A stretch of 35,303 bases of DNA from Bacteroidales bacterium (GCA_017454945.1 JAFTCA010000037.1:1-35303); one strand, 5' to 3'; numbered from the stretch's first letter, positions 16,891-25,489 are shown. Translations and numbers: made by a program. Notes: generated from the letters alone by a model not told the origin.

Positions 16891-16932
16891 TTTGCCAAGC
16901 GGCAAAAATATGACAAAATGTCCTATTTACAA
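16891..16932 (-). promoter_or_regulatory. Promoter of grpE with overlapping inverted repeat
   Basis: The minus strand carries TATTTTTG (16910-16903) with a TTG at 16932-16930, exactly 19 bases upstream, which fits the Bacteroidetes promoter well. A TTTGCC-AAGC-GGCAAA inverted repeat (16891-16906) overlaps the -7 and probable start site, a position suited to a heat-shock or other operator. The leader would be about 85 bases. Confidence 0.65.
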
Positions 16933-17025
16933 TGTAAAGATGCATATCTTTTGTAACAAAAAAGGCCTTTTTCCGTTAATAATAAGTCTTATGGCAACGC
17001 GTATTTGCAAGGATGCCAACTTTTT

Positions 17026-17056
17026 TTTGAAACAAAGAAAAAAAAGAGTACCTTTG
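17026..17056 (+). promoter_or_regulatory. Promoter of corA
   Basis: TTTG at 17026-17029 and TACCTTTG at 17049-17056 are separated by exactly 19 bases, an ideal match to the Bacteroidetes TTTG-N19-TAnnTTTG promoter. Transcription should start near 17062, giving a leader of about 68 bases. The 16813-17129 interval holds this and the divergent grpE promoter and no gene. Confidence 0.8.
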
Positions 17057-17112
17057 CACTCGCAAAACAAAATTATAAATCGGAATGTAGGACAGCACTG
17101 TTTTATCCCAAA

Positions 17113-17124
17113 AAGGAAAGGAGG
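17113..17124 (+). promoter_or_regulatory. Strong Shine-Dalgarno site of corA
   Basis: AAGGAAAGGAGG ends 5 bases before the ATG at 17130. This is the strongest ribosome binding site seen in the window, where most genes lack one, and it settles the corA start. Confidence 0.8.
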
Positions 17125-17129
17125 TTATT

Positions 17130-18041
17130 ATGGTTGATACCATTAGTTTCGGCACGCTGAAATGGCACCATATCACGGATCCCACCATTGAGGACTTGGA
17201 CTTTTTAAGAGATAACTTCCATTTCCACCCCTTGGACATAGATGACTGTTCGAGTTTTGTACAGCGCCCCAAGATAGATATTTACGACGACTATTACTTC
17301 CTTGTGCTGCATTTTCCTTTGCTGGACAAGCGCAATAATATTCTCAAAACCGAGGAGACCAAGATTTTCTGGGGTCACGACTATCTGATTACGGTGGGCA
17401 ACTCGCACTATGTGGTGCAAGACCTGTTCAATCTGGCCAAGTTGGACAAGACGGAGTTGGAAGAGGACGACCTGCGCGGCACCAGCGACATTATCCTCTA
17501 CAAAGTGCTGGAGAGGATGATGAAGGAGACCTTCCTATTGGTAGAATTGATGGGCAGTGAGATTGAGAACATCAACCACGAGTTGTTCAGCCGGAAGCCC
17601 GAAAAGATCATCGAACAGATCTCGCGCGTGAGGAAAAACATCATCCAGTTGAACACCATGTTCAAGCCGCAACTGCGACTCTTCCACCAATTCGAATCGG
17701 GCGACATCCGCGGCTTTGCCGAAGATATGGAAGACTACTGGGGCAACATACTCGACTTCTACCAGAAGATGTGGGATATGGTGGATGACTACGGCGAATT
17801 GGTTGCCGGCCTGTCGAGCACCTTCGACTCGTTGATGGCCAACAAGACCAACGAAATCATGCGCATCCTCACCATCATCTCGACCATCGTGCTGCCTCTC
17901 ACCTTCATCACGGGACTCTACGGCATGAATGTTGACCTGCCCTTAGGCGGACATCCGCACGCCTTCAGCATCATCCTTTGCATTTGCGCCGTGCTGCTCA
18001 TCGTGCTGCTCATTTGGTTTATCAGAAAACGATGGATATAA
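17130..18041 (+). CDS. corA: CorA-family divalent cation transporter
   Basis: Pentameric inner-membrane channel for Mg2+ (and often Co2+ or Ni2+) uptake. It has 303 residues. A long cytoplasmic N-terminal domain with extended helices ends in two C-terminal transmembrane segments. The universal GMN selectivity motif is at 265-267 in FITGLYGMNVDLP, between TM1 (about 245-264) and TM2 (about 280-298), and the C-terminus is basic (RKRWI). The gene has an excellent promoter and a strong ribosome binding site, and is followed directly by a 12-bp hairpin, so it appears monocistronic. Confidence 0.95.
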   Translation: MVDTISFGTLKWHHITDPTIEDLDFLRDNFHFHPLDIDDCSSFVQRPKIDIYDDYYFLVLHFPLLDKRNNILKTEETKIFWGHDYLITVGNSHYVVQDLFNLAKLDKTELEEDDLRGTSDIILYKVLERMMKETFLLVELMGSEIENINHELFSRKPEKIIEQISRVRKNIIQLNTMFKPQLRLFHQFESGDIRGFAEDMEDYWGNILDFYQKMWDMVDDYGELVAGLSSTFDSLMANKTNEIMRILTIISTIVLPLTFITGLYGMNVDLPLGGHPHAFSIILCICAVLLIVLLIWFIRKRWI

Positions 18042-18068
18042 AACTTCTGACGCAAGGCGTCAGAAGTT
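18042..18068 (+). terminator. 12-bp perfect hairpin after corA
   Basis: AACTTCTGACGC-AAG-GCGTCAGAAGTT starts at the base after the corA stop codon. The 12-bp perfect stem and 3-base loop are terminator-like, but there is no T-tract on the plus strand. It could instead protect the mRNA 3' end. Confidence 0.7.
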
Positions 18069-18232
18069 CAAAATTCAAAGTTCAGAATTCAAAGAACAGA
18101 GAACAAAGAACAAAATTCAAAGAACAAACACATTGTTACTTAGCTACTTAGCTCCTTAACTACTTAACACAACAATTAAACAATTAAACAATCAACATTT
18201 CAACATCCTTAACTTCTTAACTAATTAATTCG
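18069..18232. repeat. Modular short repeats between corA and coaD
   Basis: Blocks in order: AAATTCAAAGTTCAG, GAACAGAGAACAAAGAACA, ACTTAGCTACTTAGCTCC, TTAACTACTTAAC, AACAATTAAACAATTAAAC and TTAACTTCTTAACT. The 23 bases at 18083-18105 are an exact inverted copy of 113-135. The block runs right up to the coaD start, so the coaD leader is made of repeats. Confidence 0.85.
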
Positions 18233-18697
18233 ATGACAAAGAAAATTGCGGTTTTTCCAGGTTCATTCGACCCTTTCACCAAGGGGCACGAGGACATTGT
18301 GCGCCGGGCGCTGCCGCTGTTCGATGAACTCTATATCGCTTTTGGACGAAATGTAGCCAAAGAGCGACTGTTCGACGTGACCGCGCAAATGCAGTCGGTG
18401 GCCCGCGTGTTCGCCGATGAGCCAAAAGCGAAAGTCATTGAATACCAAGGACTCACCTGCGACTTTTGTCACAACATCGGAGCCCAATACATTGTACGCG
18501 GACTACGCAACGCCTTAGATTTTCAGTACGAGAGCGAGATGGCGGCCATCAACAAAGACCTTGCTCCTGACATTGAGACGCTGTTCATCCTTACCAACCC
18601 GCGCTGGGCTCACCTTTCCTCTTCAACCGTGAGAGAATTATACAAACATTGCGGTCCATATCAGAACTTCCTACCTTCGAACGAATGCGAAAAGTAA
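18233..18697 (+). CDS. coaD: Phosphopantetheine adenylyltransferase
   Basis: Penultimate enzyme of coenzyme A synthesis: 4'-phosphopantetheine plus ATP gives dephospho-CoA. It has 154 residues, near the family norm of about 160. The nucleotidyltransferase motif TKGH is at 16-19 after VFPGSFDPF, VRGLRNALDFQYESEMA is at 88-104 and the ATP-binding SSSTVRE is at 129-135. The last 13 bases overlap the next gene (18685), so the two are probably translationally coupled. The upstream region consists of modular repeats and no clear promoter was found. Confidence 0.96.
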   Translation: MTKKIAVFPGSFDPFTKGHEDIVRRALPLFDELYIAFGRNVAKERLFDVTAQMQSVARVFADEPKAKVIEYQGLTCDFCHNIGAQYIVRGLRNALDFQYESEMAAINKDLAPDIETLFILTNPRWAHLSSSTVRELYKHCGPYQNFLPSNECEK

Positions 18698-20148
18698 TCC
18701 TCTGTTGCATATTGTCCCTGCTGTTTGCGTTTCCGTTGTCAAACAGGGCAAGCGCACAGAAAATCAATGACATTGTCATTGAAGGCACTGCTGATTTTGC
18801 CAAGGGAGAAGAAATACGGCTGGTCATTTTCGACGACCTGCTCACCTACACACCCAAGACCGTTGCCACCGCTAAAATATCCAAGGCTGGCAAGTATTCC
18901 TTAAGATACAAAACCTCACAAATAACCTTGACACAACTGGTTATAAGAACATCCAAGGCGGAGTTTTTCCTTGTTCCTGCCCGCAGCTACCATTTCGACA
19001 TCTCCATGGACGAGCAGCTATTCCAACTGCTTGACCCCGAATATTATGGCGGCGTACTACATTTGAAGCCGTCGGTCATTGACACCAACGACCTCAACTA
19101 CAAAATTTTCCGCTTTGCCAACTTTTACAACCGCATCACCGACTATTTCCAAGACGAGCTGCTATACCGTCCCAGTCGCGACATTCTCGACACTATAAAA
19201 AAGGAAGTGGCCCAGCGCTTCGGCTTGCGTTACCAACCCGACAACTTCTACCAGTCGTACATCTACTACAGCGTCGCCTCGACCGACCTGATGATCAACC
19301 AGAAATACCCCAAACAGCTGTACGAGAAGTATTTCGACAACGAATACCTGCTGTACGACAACCCTGCCTACATGAACTTCTTCAATGGTTTTTACGACCA
19401 ATACCTGTTAAACTCGCACTTCATCAACCAAAGCATTTTAGGCAAATACATCAACGACCAGCCCGACTATCTGGCCCTTTTCAACGAGGTGGGTCGCGAC
19501 CCGCTGCTGGTGAACGAACGCATCAGAGAGTTGGTCATCATCAAAAACTTAGGACAATTCTATGATAATGAGGAATTTGACCAAAGAAACATCCTTCAAA
19601 TCCTCGACTACATACAGCAAAGCACCCGCTTCCCCGCGCACAAGAAAATCATCGACAATGTGAAGAACCAGATTTTCCGTATGCGCAGCGGCACCGACTT
19701 CCCATACGTCAACTTCAAAGAGGCCAGTGGCGCCAATTTCAACCTGAAGAAACTGGAGGGCAAGTGGGTTTATTTGCAGATTTTCAACAGCTCGTGTGAA
19801 GATTGCATTCGCAACATGCTCATCCTTAAAAAGCTACAAGAAACCTATGCCGACAAATTGGCTATTGTCAGCCTGTCGGTCGATTTTGACGAAAACCGCT
19901 TTGTCCAGTTTGTCAGTCGCTACGGCGAACAATTCCCATGGCCGTTCATCCATTTCAACGACCAGTACGAATGGCTTGCCAACCTTGAGATTGGCAATCT
20001 GCCCGACAACCTGCTCATCACGCCGAGTGGCAAGCTGGCGCAACGCTACGCTCCAGATGCCGACCGCGACTTGCCACGAATGCTGCAGCAAATGTTCCCG
20101 GAAGAGGAGGAAGATAATAACCCGATGTTTAGAAAAGTGGAGAACTGA
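18685..20148 (+). CDS. Exported TlpA-like thioredoxin-fold protein
   Basis: A 487-residue exported protein. The start at 18685 (MRKVILCCILSLLFAFPLSNRASAQ) gives a signal peptide and overlaps the coaD end by 13 bases; an earlier in-frame ATG would deepen the overlap and bury the signal. The N-terminal part (about 30-115) resembles DUF4369-type domains, followed by a helical, tyrosine-rich middle and a C-terminal redoxin domain (about 340-475). That domain has CEDC in LQIFNSSCEDCIRNMLILKKL, a VSLSVDFDENRF strand and the NLPDNLLITPSGKLAQRYAP cis-proline region. It resembles the protein at 9784 in layout. A role in envelope thiol chemistry is likely; the substrate is unknown. Confidence 0.8.
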   Translation: MRKVILCCILSLLFAFPLSNRASAQKINDIVIEGTADFAKGEEIRLVIFDDLLTYTPKTVATAKISKAGKYSLRYKTSQITLTQLVIRTSKAEFFLVPARSYHFDISMDEQLFQLLDPEYYGGVLHLKPSVIDTNDLNYKIFRFANFYNRITDYFQDELLYRPSRDILDTIKKEVAQRFGLRYQPDNFYQSYIYYSVASTDLMINQKYPKQLYEKYFDNEYLLYDNPAYMNFFNGFYDQYLLNSHFINQSILGKYINDQPDYLALFNEVGRDPLLVNERIRELVIIKNLGQFYDNEEFDQRNILQILDYIQQSTRFPAHKKIIDNVKNQIFRMRSGTDFPYVNFKEASGANFNLKKLEGKWVYLQIFNSSCEDCIRNMLILKKLQETYADKLAIVSLSVDFDENRFVQFVSRYGEQFPWPFIHFNDQYEWLANLEIGNLPDNLLITPSGKLAQRYAPDADRDLPRMLQQMFPEEEEDNNPMFRKVEN

Positions 20149-20235
20149 GAACGGAGAGATGAGAGATGAGAGATAAGAAATAAGAGGAAATTCAAAGAAC
20201 AAAGAACAGAAAACAAATAATTCATAACATTTTAA
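20149..20235. repeat. Modular short repeats before the FISUMP gene
   Basis: Begins at the base after the previous stop codon with GAACGGAGAGATGAGAG (20149-20165), exactly repeated at 31911-31927, where it also starts right after a stop codon. It continues with GATGAGAGATAAGAAATAAG and AATTCAAAGAACAAAGAACAG words. Confidence 0.85.
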
Positions 20236-20245
20236 ACTCAACCCT

Positions 20246-21649
20246 ATGAAAAAACTCTTTACTTTTTTTGCAGCAATGTTGCTGATTTCAGCCGTTTCGG
20301 CACAAACTATTACCTTGAAGTTTGTCGGCAAAGACGGCGACAACCAAGAAGTTCCTTTTGATCGTGTCACCATTAAGAATGTCACCCGAGCATGGACAGA
20401 GACCCTCACATGGCCTGACGACACCGTGCTGACAATGACTCCTACGGGCATCAAGCATTTTGCTTCAGACAACTGCTTTGCTTTGTCGCAAAACAATCCC
20501 AACCCGTTTGAAGGCACCACATACACCAGTCTGGCCGTAGCCGAAAACGGAACGATGAATGTTGAGATTACCGACCTAACAGGCCGCCTTATCACAAAAC
20601 AATCACTAACTTCCATCCAACCAGGTAACCACCAACTGCGTGTCACCTTAGCCACCCCGGGCATCTATTTCCTGACTGCCCGCATGAACGGCCAAACCTC
20701 ATCGATAAAGATGGTGAACAGCGGCCGCAGCGGCTCCAACACCGTAGCCTTTGTCGGCTCGAATAACCCCAGCGCCACCATGAAGGGCATCACCAACCGC
20801 CCCTTCCAAGTGGGTGACATGATGGAATACACAGGCTACACCAAAGCAAAAGTTGCAGAAGCCGCAAGTGCTCCCGTACGGCAAGCGCTAACCGAATCGC
20901 AGACCATTACCTTACAATTCGGCATCACCTTGGGTGCCGACAGTCTGCCCTGCCCTAGCACTCCCACCGTTACCGACATTGACGGCAACGAGTACTCAAC
21001 CGTGGTCATCGGCTACCAATGCTGGATGAGAGAAAACATGAAAACCACACGTTTTGCTAACGGTGACAGCATCAATTTTGCCGACACACTCAGTTGCACC
21101 CAAGCCCTCCGTTATTTCCCCAACGGTGATGCTGGACTCTTAAAAACCTACGGATATCTGTATAACTGGCCGGCAGCCTCACATAACAGCACCACAGGCA
21201 GCGAAGAAAATCCATCTGGCTTACAGGGCATTTGCCCCGACGGCTGGCATGTTCCCAGCAGACTCGAAGTACAGCAAATGTTTGATGTTCTGCATAGTAC
21301 GAAGAGATTCCAGTGCGATGCACATAACAACGAATATCCTGAAAACCTGATTGCCAAATCCATTGCTGACACCACCGGTTGGACAGAATATACCTCAGTA
21401 TGCTCTGTAGGTTATGAGCAATCCGCAAACAATGCCACAGGCTTCACTGCCCGTCCCGCAGGACAACTCAAAGGTGATGACTGGAATCAGTACAGATATT
21501 TCTCGGAATTTGCCTACTTCTGGACCTGCTACACATGGGCAGACGATCAGAAAGCAGAAGCCTTCCACCTCAATTATTCAGGTAAAATGCTATATACCAG
21601 CAATCAGAAATACGACTACGGTTTCTCAGTACGCTGCGTTAGAGACTAA
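20246..21649 (+). CDS. Secreted FISUMP-domain protein with internal sorting-like domain
   Basis: A 467-residue exported protein. The signal peptide is MKKLFTFFAAMLLISAVSAQ. Residues of about 77-158 (SQNNPNPFEGTTYTSLAV, VEITDLTGRLITKQS, PGNHQLRVTLATPGIYFLTA) look like a type IX secretion C-terminal sorting domain, but here it is internal. Residues of about 241-467 form a FISUMP domain: VTDIDGNEYSTVVIGYQCWMREN, YLYNW, GICPDGWHVPS and the terminal GFSVRCVRD. The gene is followed after 3 bases by a histidine kinase and a response regulator, so it is probably translated from the same mRNA. It may be a surface or periplasmic partner of that signalling pair, which is inference. Confidence 0.85.
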   Translation: MKKLFTFFAAMLLISAVSAQTITLKFVGKDGDNQEVPFDRVTIKNVTRAWTETLTWPDDTVLTMTPTGIKHFASDNCFALSQNNPNPFEGTTYTSLAVAENGTMNVEITDLTGRLITKQSLTSIQPGNHQLRVTLATPGIYFLTARMNGQTSSIKMVNSGRSGSNTVAFVGSNNPSATMKGITNRPFQVGDMMEYTGYTKAKVAEAASAPVRQALTESQTITLQFGITLGADSLPCPSTPTVTDIDGNEYSTVVIGYQCWMRENMKTTRFANGDSINFADTLSCTQALRYFPNGDAGLLKTYGYLYNWPAASHNSTTGSEENPSGLQGICPDGWHVPSRLEVQQMFDVLHSTKRFQCDAHNNEYPENLIAKSIADTTGWTEYTSVCSVGYEQSANNATGFTARPAGQLKGDDWNQYRYFSEFAYFWTCYTWADDQKAEAFHLNYSGKMLYTSNQKYDYGFSVRCVRD

Positions 21650-21652
21650 CAA

Positions 21653-23212
21653 ATGAAAAAACGAATCCTTGTCACACTGGCTCTTGTATTGGCGACGGCC
21701 ACTATCGCATTGGTGGTGGCCATCTTCAAGCTATACGTCGAGGCTGAGAAGGTGCAACGCAGCATATTTGTCAGCGAAGTACTCTCGGCAGGCGATGATA
21801 TTGTGAACAAGATAGATGCGGTATTGAAAGGCGACACCCTGCCTTCACCGCCCGTAGCCGACGTCAAGTCTGACAAGGATTCATCCTCTGTTATCTTCCA
21901 GAAATTCGCCAAGAAGTTCCTGCTCGACTCGGCCTCCACCAAGCCTGTCGGCGTGGTCAAATCGACCATCACCTACAAGGGCAGCAACGCCATCATCTCT
22001 GAGTTTGACACCATCTACTTTGATGCCACCTACAAGAACGGTGACCGCTTTCTGCCCACCGCATGGGAGACCGACCTCGACGCCACTGTCCAGTTCAAGG
22101 AGACGCACAAGAACCCCAACAAGTCGAACACGCGAATTATCCCGGGCAACTACATCGAGATGGACAGCAACTCGCGCGCCCTACTCAACCGCGAATTTCT
22201 GCACCGCATCATCAAGGAGTCGCTCGTTGAACAGAGCATCTCCACCGATTTCGACTTTGCCCTGCTCAACATTCTCACCTCCGAGTTTGTGGTGCCACCG
22301 GCTGAATATCCAGAGGAAACAGTGCTCAAGAGCGAATACGTCTTCACCCTAAAGTACAACGAGAAGTTCAGCGCACCCCACTACCTCATTCTCTATTTTC
22401 CTGCCGAGCGCGGCGTCTTCTTTCAGAGAATGAGCCTGATAGCCATTCTTATCATCGTCTTCCTGCTGACCATTCTCATCATCAGCGGCACAACACTTGT
22501 CCGCCTTTACAGGCAGAAAAAGATCACCGATGTCAAAAATGATTTCGTCAACAACATCACCCACGAATTCAAAACGCCCATCTCCACCATTTCGCTGGCT
22601 TGCGAAGCGCTGAGCGACGAGAACATCACCGATGCGGGCTTCCGCAAGACCTACATCTCCATTATTCAAGACGAAAACAACCGCCTGAAGAAGATGGTGA
22701 ACGACATTCTGCAGCTGGCGCAACTCAACAAGGGACAACTGGCCATAAAACTGGAACGCATTGATGTTCATAAAATTATTCAACACGTTGCCGATGCGGT
22801 TTCGCTACAAATATCTTCCAACGATGGCAAGCTCCGTCTCCTGCTCGACGCTGAGAACCCCATCATTCTCGCCGACCCGTCGCACATAGAGAATGTCATC
22901 ATCAACCTGACTGAAAATGCCATCAAGTACTCACCCACAAAACCCGAGATAGAAATTCGCACATTTTCAGACAAAAAGCATCTCACCATTTCCATCAAAG
23001 ACAACGGAATAGGCATTTCAAAGAAAGACCAGAAGAAAATCTTCAACGAATTTTACCGTGTGTCCAAGGGAAACATACATGATAACAAAGGATATGGATT
23101 AGGGCTTGGATATGTGAAAAAAATTGTATTTTTACACGGTGGATTTATTACCGTGGAAAGCGAGCTCCAACACGGCAGTACATTCACGATTCACTTACCT
23201 TTAAAAAAATAG
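21653..23212 (+). CDS. Sensor histidine kinase
   Basis: Inner-membrane two-component sensor of 519 residues. TM1 is about 4-26, then a periplasmic domain of about 230 residues without recognised motifs, and TM2 is about 261-286 (AILIIVFLLTILIISGTTL). The HisKA dimerisation domain carries the phospho-acceptor H304 in NNITHEFKTPISTIS. The HATPase_c domain has the N box NVIINLTENAIKYS, the G1 box DNGIGI and the G2 box GYGLGLGYVKKIV. No HAMP domain is evident. It sits 3 bases after the FISUMP gene and 4 bases before its response regulator. The RND efflux operon just downstream is a plausible target, but this is inference. Confidence 0.95.
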   Translation: MKKRILVTLALVLATATIALVVAIFKLYVEAEKVQRSIFVSEVLSAGDDIVNKIDAVLKGDTLPSPPVADVKSDKDSSSVIFQKFAKKFLLDSASTKPVGVVKSTITYKGSNAIISEFDTIYFDATYKNGDRFLPTAWETDLDATVQFKETHKNPNKSNTRIIPGNYIEMDSNSRALLNREFLHRIIKESLVEQSISTDFDFALLNILTSEFVVPPAEYPEETVLKSEYVFTLKYNEKFSAPHYLILYFPAERGVFFQRMSLIAILIIVFLLTILIISGTTLVRLYRQKKITDVKNDFVNNITHEFKTPISTISLACEALSDENITDAGFRKTYISIIQDENNRLKKMVNDILQLAQLNKGQLAIKLERIDVHKIIQHVADAVSLQISSNDGKLRLLLDAENPIILADPSHIENVIINLTENAIKYSPTKPEIEIRTFSDKKHLTISIKDNGIGISKKDQKKIFNEFYRVSKGNIHDNKGYGLGLGYVKKIVFLHGGFITVESELQHGSTFTIHLPLKK

Positions 23213-23216
23213 CACT

Positions 23217-23909
23217 ATGGAAAATAAAATCAGAATCTTATTGGCAGAAGACGATGTCAATTTGGGCAAAGTACTTACCGAATACCTTACCGCCAAGGGC
23301 TATGTGGTAGCCCACGCCAACAATGGAGAGGTAGCCTACGAGATGTTCTGCACCCACGATTTCGACATCTGCCTTATTGATGTGATGATGCCATTGAAAG
23401 ACGGCTTCACACTGGCGAAAGAGATACGCAAACTGGACAAGCATATCCCCATTATATTCCTCACAGCAAAGAGTTTGCAAGAAGATGTTATTGAAGGCCT
23501 CTCCATCGGCGGGGACGACTACATCACCAAGCCCTTCTCGATGGAGGTGCTGCTGGCGCGCCTACAGGCACTGATTCGCCGGACCAAGCCCGAAAGTGGC
23601 GAGCCTGCACAAACTTCCTTCCAGCTGGGCAGTATTGTTTTCGACTCGAACAAGCAATCACTGACCTACGCCAACGGCAAGGAGGTAAAACTCACCACTC
23701 GTGAAGTGGAACTGCTGATGATGTTGCTCAACAAAAAGAACGAACTGCTGGAACGCGACTACGTGCTCAAAAAAATATGGGGCGACGACAGCTACTACAA
23801 TGCCCGCAGCATGGACGTTTACATCACCAAGCTGCGCAAACATTTCAGGGATGACCCATCGGTGCAAATCATCAACATACACGGCAAGGGGTTCAAGATT
23901 GTGATTTAA
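23217..23909 (+). CDS. OmpR-family response regulator
   Basis: DNA-binding response regulator of 230 residues, partner of the preceding kinase. The receiver domain shows the acidic pocket E11-D12-D13, phospho-acceptor D55 in CLIDVMMPLKDGF, T83 in IIFLTAKS and K105 in DDYITKPFS. The C-terminal winged helix (about 130-228) carries the VKLTTREVELLMMLLNKKNELLERD and YNARSMDVYITKLRKHFRDDP stretches and ends in NIHGKGFKIVI. A gap of 4 bases separates it from the kinase stop codon. It lies 230 bases upstream of the efflux operon with no hairpin seen between, and may regulate that operon. Confidence 0.97.
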   Translation: MENKIRILLAEDDVNLGKVLTEYLTAKGYVVAHANNGEVAYEMFCTHDFDICLIDVMMPLKDGFTLAKEIRKLDKHIPIIFLTAKSLQEDVIEGLSIGGDDYITKPFSMEVLLARLQALIRRTKPESGEPAQTSFQLGSIVFDSNKQSLTYANGKEVKLTTREVELLMMLLNKKNELLERDYVLKKIWGDDSYYNARSMDVYITKLRKHFRDDPSVQIINIHGKGFKIVI

Positions 23910-24040
23910 CCACGATTTAAAGCACCTTTGAGGCTCCACAGACCGCCTTGTTCGTTGAACAAAAACACTATTTTATTGATACAACATCGGCATTGGTTGA
24001 AAAACTTATGCCGATATTCTTATTGTATGGTGATAATCAC

Positions 24041-24048
24041 TATATTTG
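24041..24048 (+). promoter_or_regulatory. -7 element for the efflux operon
   Basis: TATATTTG matches TAnnTTTG, 91 bases upstream of the outer-membrane gene start at 24140. A TTG at 24023-24025 is only 15 bases upstream, so the -33 box is uncertain. The rest of 23910-24139 shows no gene. Confidence 0.6.
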
Positions 24049-24139
24049 CAAACTTTAAAAATTCAGGCCATAACACCACAAAAACACCTGAAAATTAGAC
24101 ATTTATCATTGATCATTGCAAACACAAAATCGTTCTAAT

Positions 24140-25489
24140 ATGACGAAACTCACCACAAAGGTCGGAAGCATGTTGCTTATGTTTTGTATTCTGACCGCTT
24201 ATACTCTTCCCACAACTCACGCTCAAGACAGCATTCATGTGGATTTGAAGAAGACCATAGAGATTGCGTTGGTTGGAAGCCCCACCGTACGCATTGCCGA
24301 CAGGACTATCGAATCGAAGAAATACTACAAGAAGGAACAGATTGCGGCTCTATTCCCTGACGTGTCGCTGGCGGCCTCTTACAACAGGACGCTGAAGAAG
24401 CAGAAGATGGCGATGGAAATGGGCGGCAACCTCATGGAGATTGAGGTCGGCATGTACAACAACTACTCGGCCAGCGCCAGTTTGTCGCTGCCGTTGGTGG
24501 TGCCCGCCTTATGGAACAATGTCAAGCTGTCGCAACAGGATGTGGAGTTAGCCATTGAATCGGCTCGTTCTTCACGCATTTCGACCATCAACGAAGTGAA
24601 GAAAGCCTACTACGCCTTATTGTTGGCGAAGGAGTCGTACCGCGTGCTGAAGCTCAACTACGACAATGCCGCCTACAATAACAAGACCGTGACCGACAAG
24701 TACAACCAGGGCATGGCCTCCGAATTTGACAAGGTGCGTGCCGACGTAGCCCTCAAGACACAGGAGCCCAACCTTTCCTCGGCAAAACGCGCTATCGACC
24801 TGGCCACCATGATGTTGAAGGTCATCATCGGCGTTGACATCAACGAACCGATGATTTTTGACGGATCTTTGGCCGACTATGAGGACGAGGTGATCAACTA
24901 CCAATCGAACAACATTGAAAACCTTTCGCTTAGCAACAACTCCGATCTCAAGCAACTGCAACTCAACCAAGAAAAACTAGAGACAAGCATGAAGCTCATC
25001 AAGTCGTCCAGCTGCCCCAATCTGGTGCTGAGCGGCAGTTACCAATACATGAGCATGAACAACGACTTCGACTTTGCAAATTACCACTGGTTTCCCTACT
25101 CGGTGGTGGGTCTGTCGCTGCGTGTGCCCATCACTTCGTGGGCGGCCACTTCCTTCCAAATCAAGGAGATGAAACTCTCGATGGCCAACCTGCAGGACCA
25201 GAAGGAGTATGTGGAGAACAACCTGCGTGTCAGCGTTAAGAACAGCGTTGCCAACATCAACAATGCCGTTGACGAGCTGGCCTCCAACAAAGAAACGATG
25301 CTGCAAGCCGAGAAGGCATACGATATCGTGCAGAAGCAGTACGAAGTGGGCATGGCCACCTGGCTGGACCTCAACTCGGCCGAGCTGACCATGACACAAG
25401 CCCGTCTGCTCTACAGCCAATCAATATACAACTACCTGACAGCCAGATCAGAGCTGGATGCTGTCTTAGGTTCAAGCGAAATTCGATAA
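24140..25489 (+). CDS. TolC-family outer-membrane efflux channel
   Basis: Outer-membrane factor of a tripartite efflux pump, 449 residues. The start at 24140 gives a signal peptide (MTKLTTKVGSMLLMFCILTAYTLPTTHAQ). Two long-helix repeats typical of the OEP fold are visible: SPTVRIADRTIESKKYYKKEQIAALFPDVSL with LAKESYRVLKLNYDNA, and SDLKQLQLNQEKLETSMKLIKSS with the terminal YNYLTARSELDAVLG. It is first in a three-gene operon with the adaptor and pump (gaps of 33 and 40 bases). Location and order are typical of Bacteroidetes RND systems. Confidence 0.95.
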   Translation: MTKLTTKVGSMLLMFCILTAYTLPTTHAQDSIHVDLKKTIEIALVGSPTVRIADRTIESKKYYKKEQIAALFPDVSLAASYNRTLKKQKMAMEMGGNLMEIEVGMYNNYSASASLSLPLVVPALWNNVKLSQQDVELAIESARSSRISTINEVKKAYYALLLAKESYRVLKLNYDNAAYNNKTVTDKYNQGMASEFDKVRADVALKTQEPNLSSAKRAIDLATMMLKVIIGVDINEPMIFDGSLADYEDEVINYQSNNIENLSLSNNSDLKQLQLNQEKLETSMKLIKSSSCPNLVLSGSYQYMSMNNDFDFANYHWFPYSVVGLSLRVPITSWAATSFQIKEMKLSMANLQDQKEYVENNLRVSVKNSVANINNAVDELASNKETMLQAEKAYDIVQKQYEVGMATWLDLNSAELTMTQARLLYSQSIYNYLTARSELDAVLGSSEIR

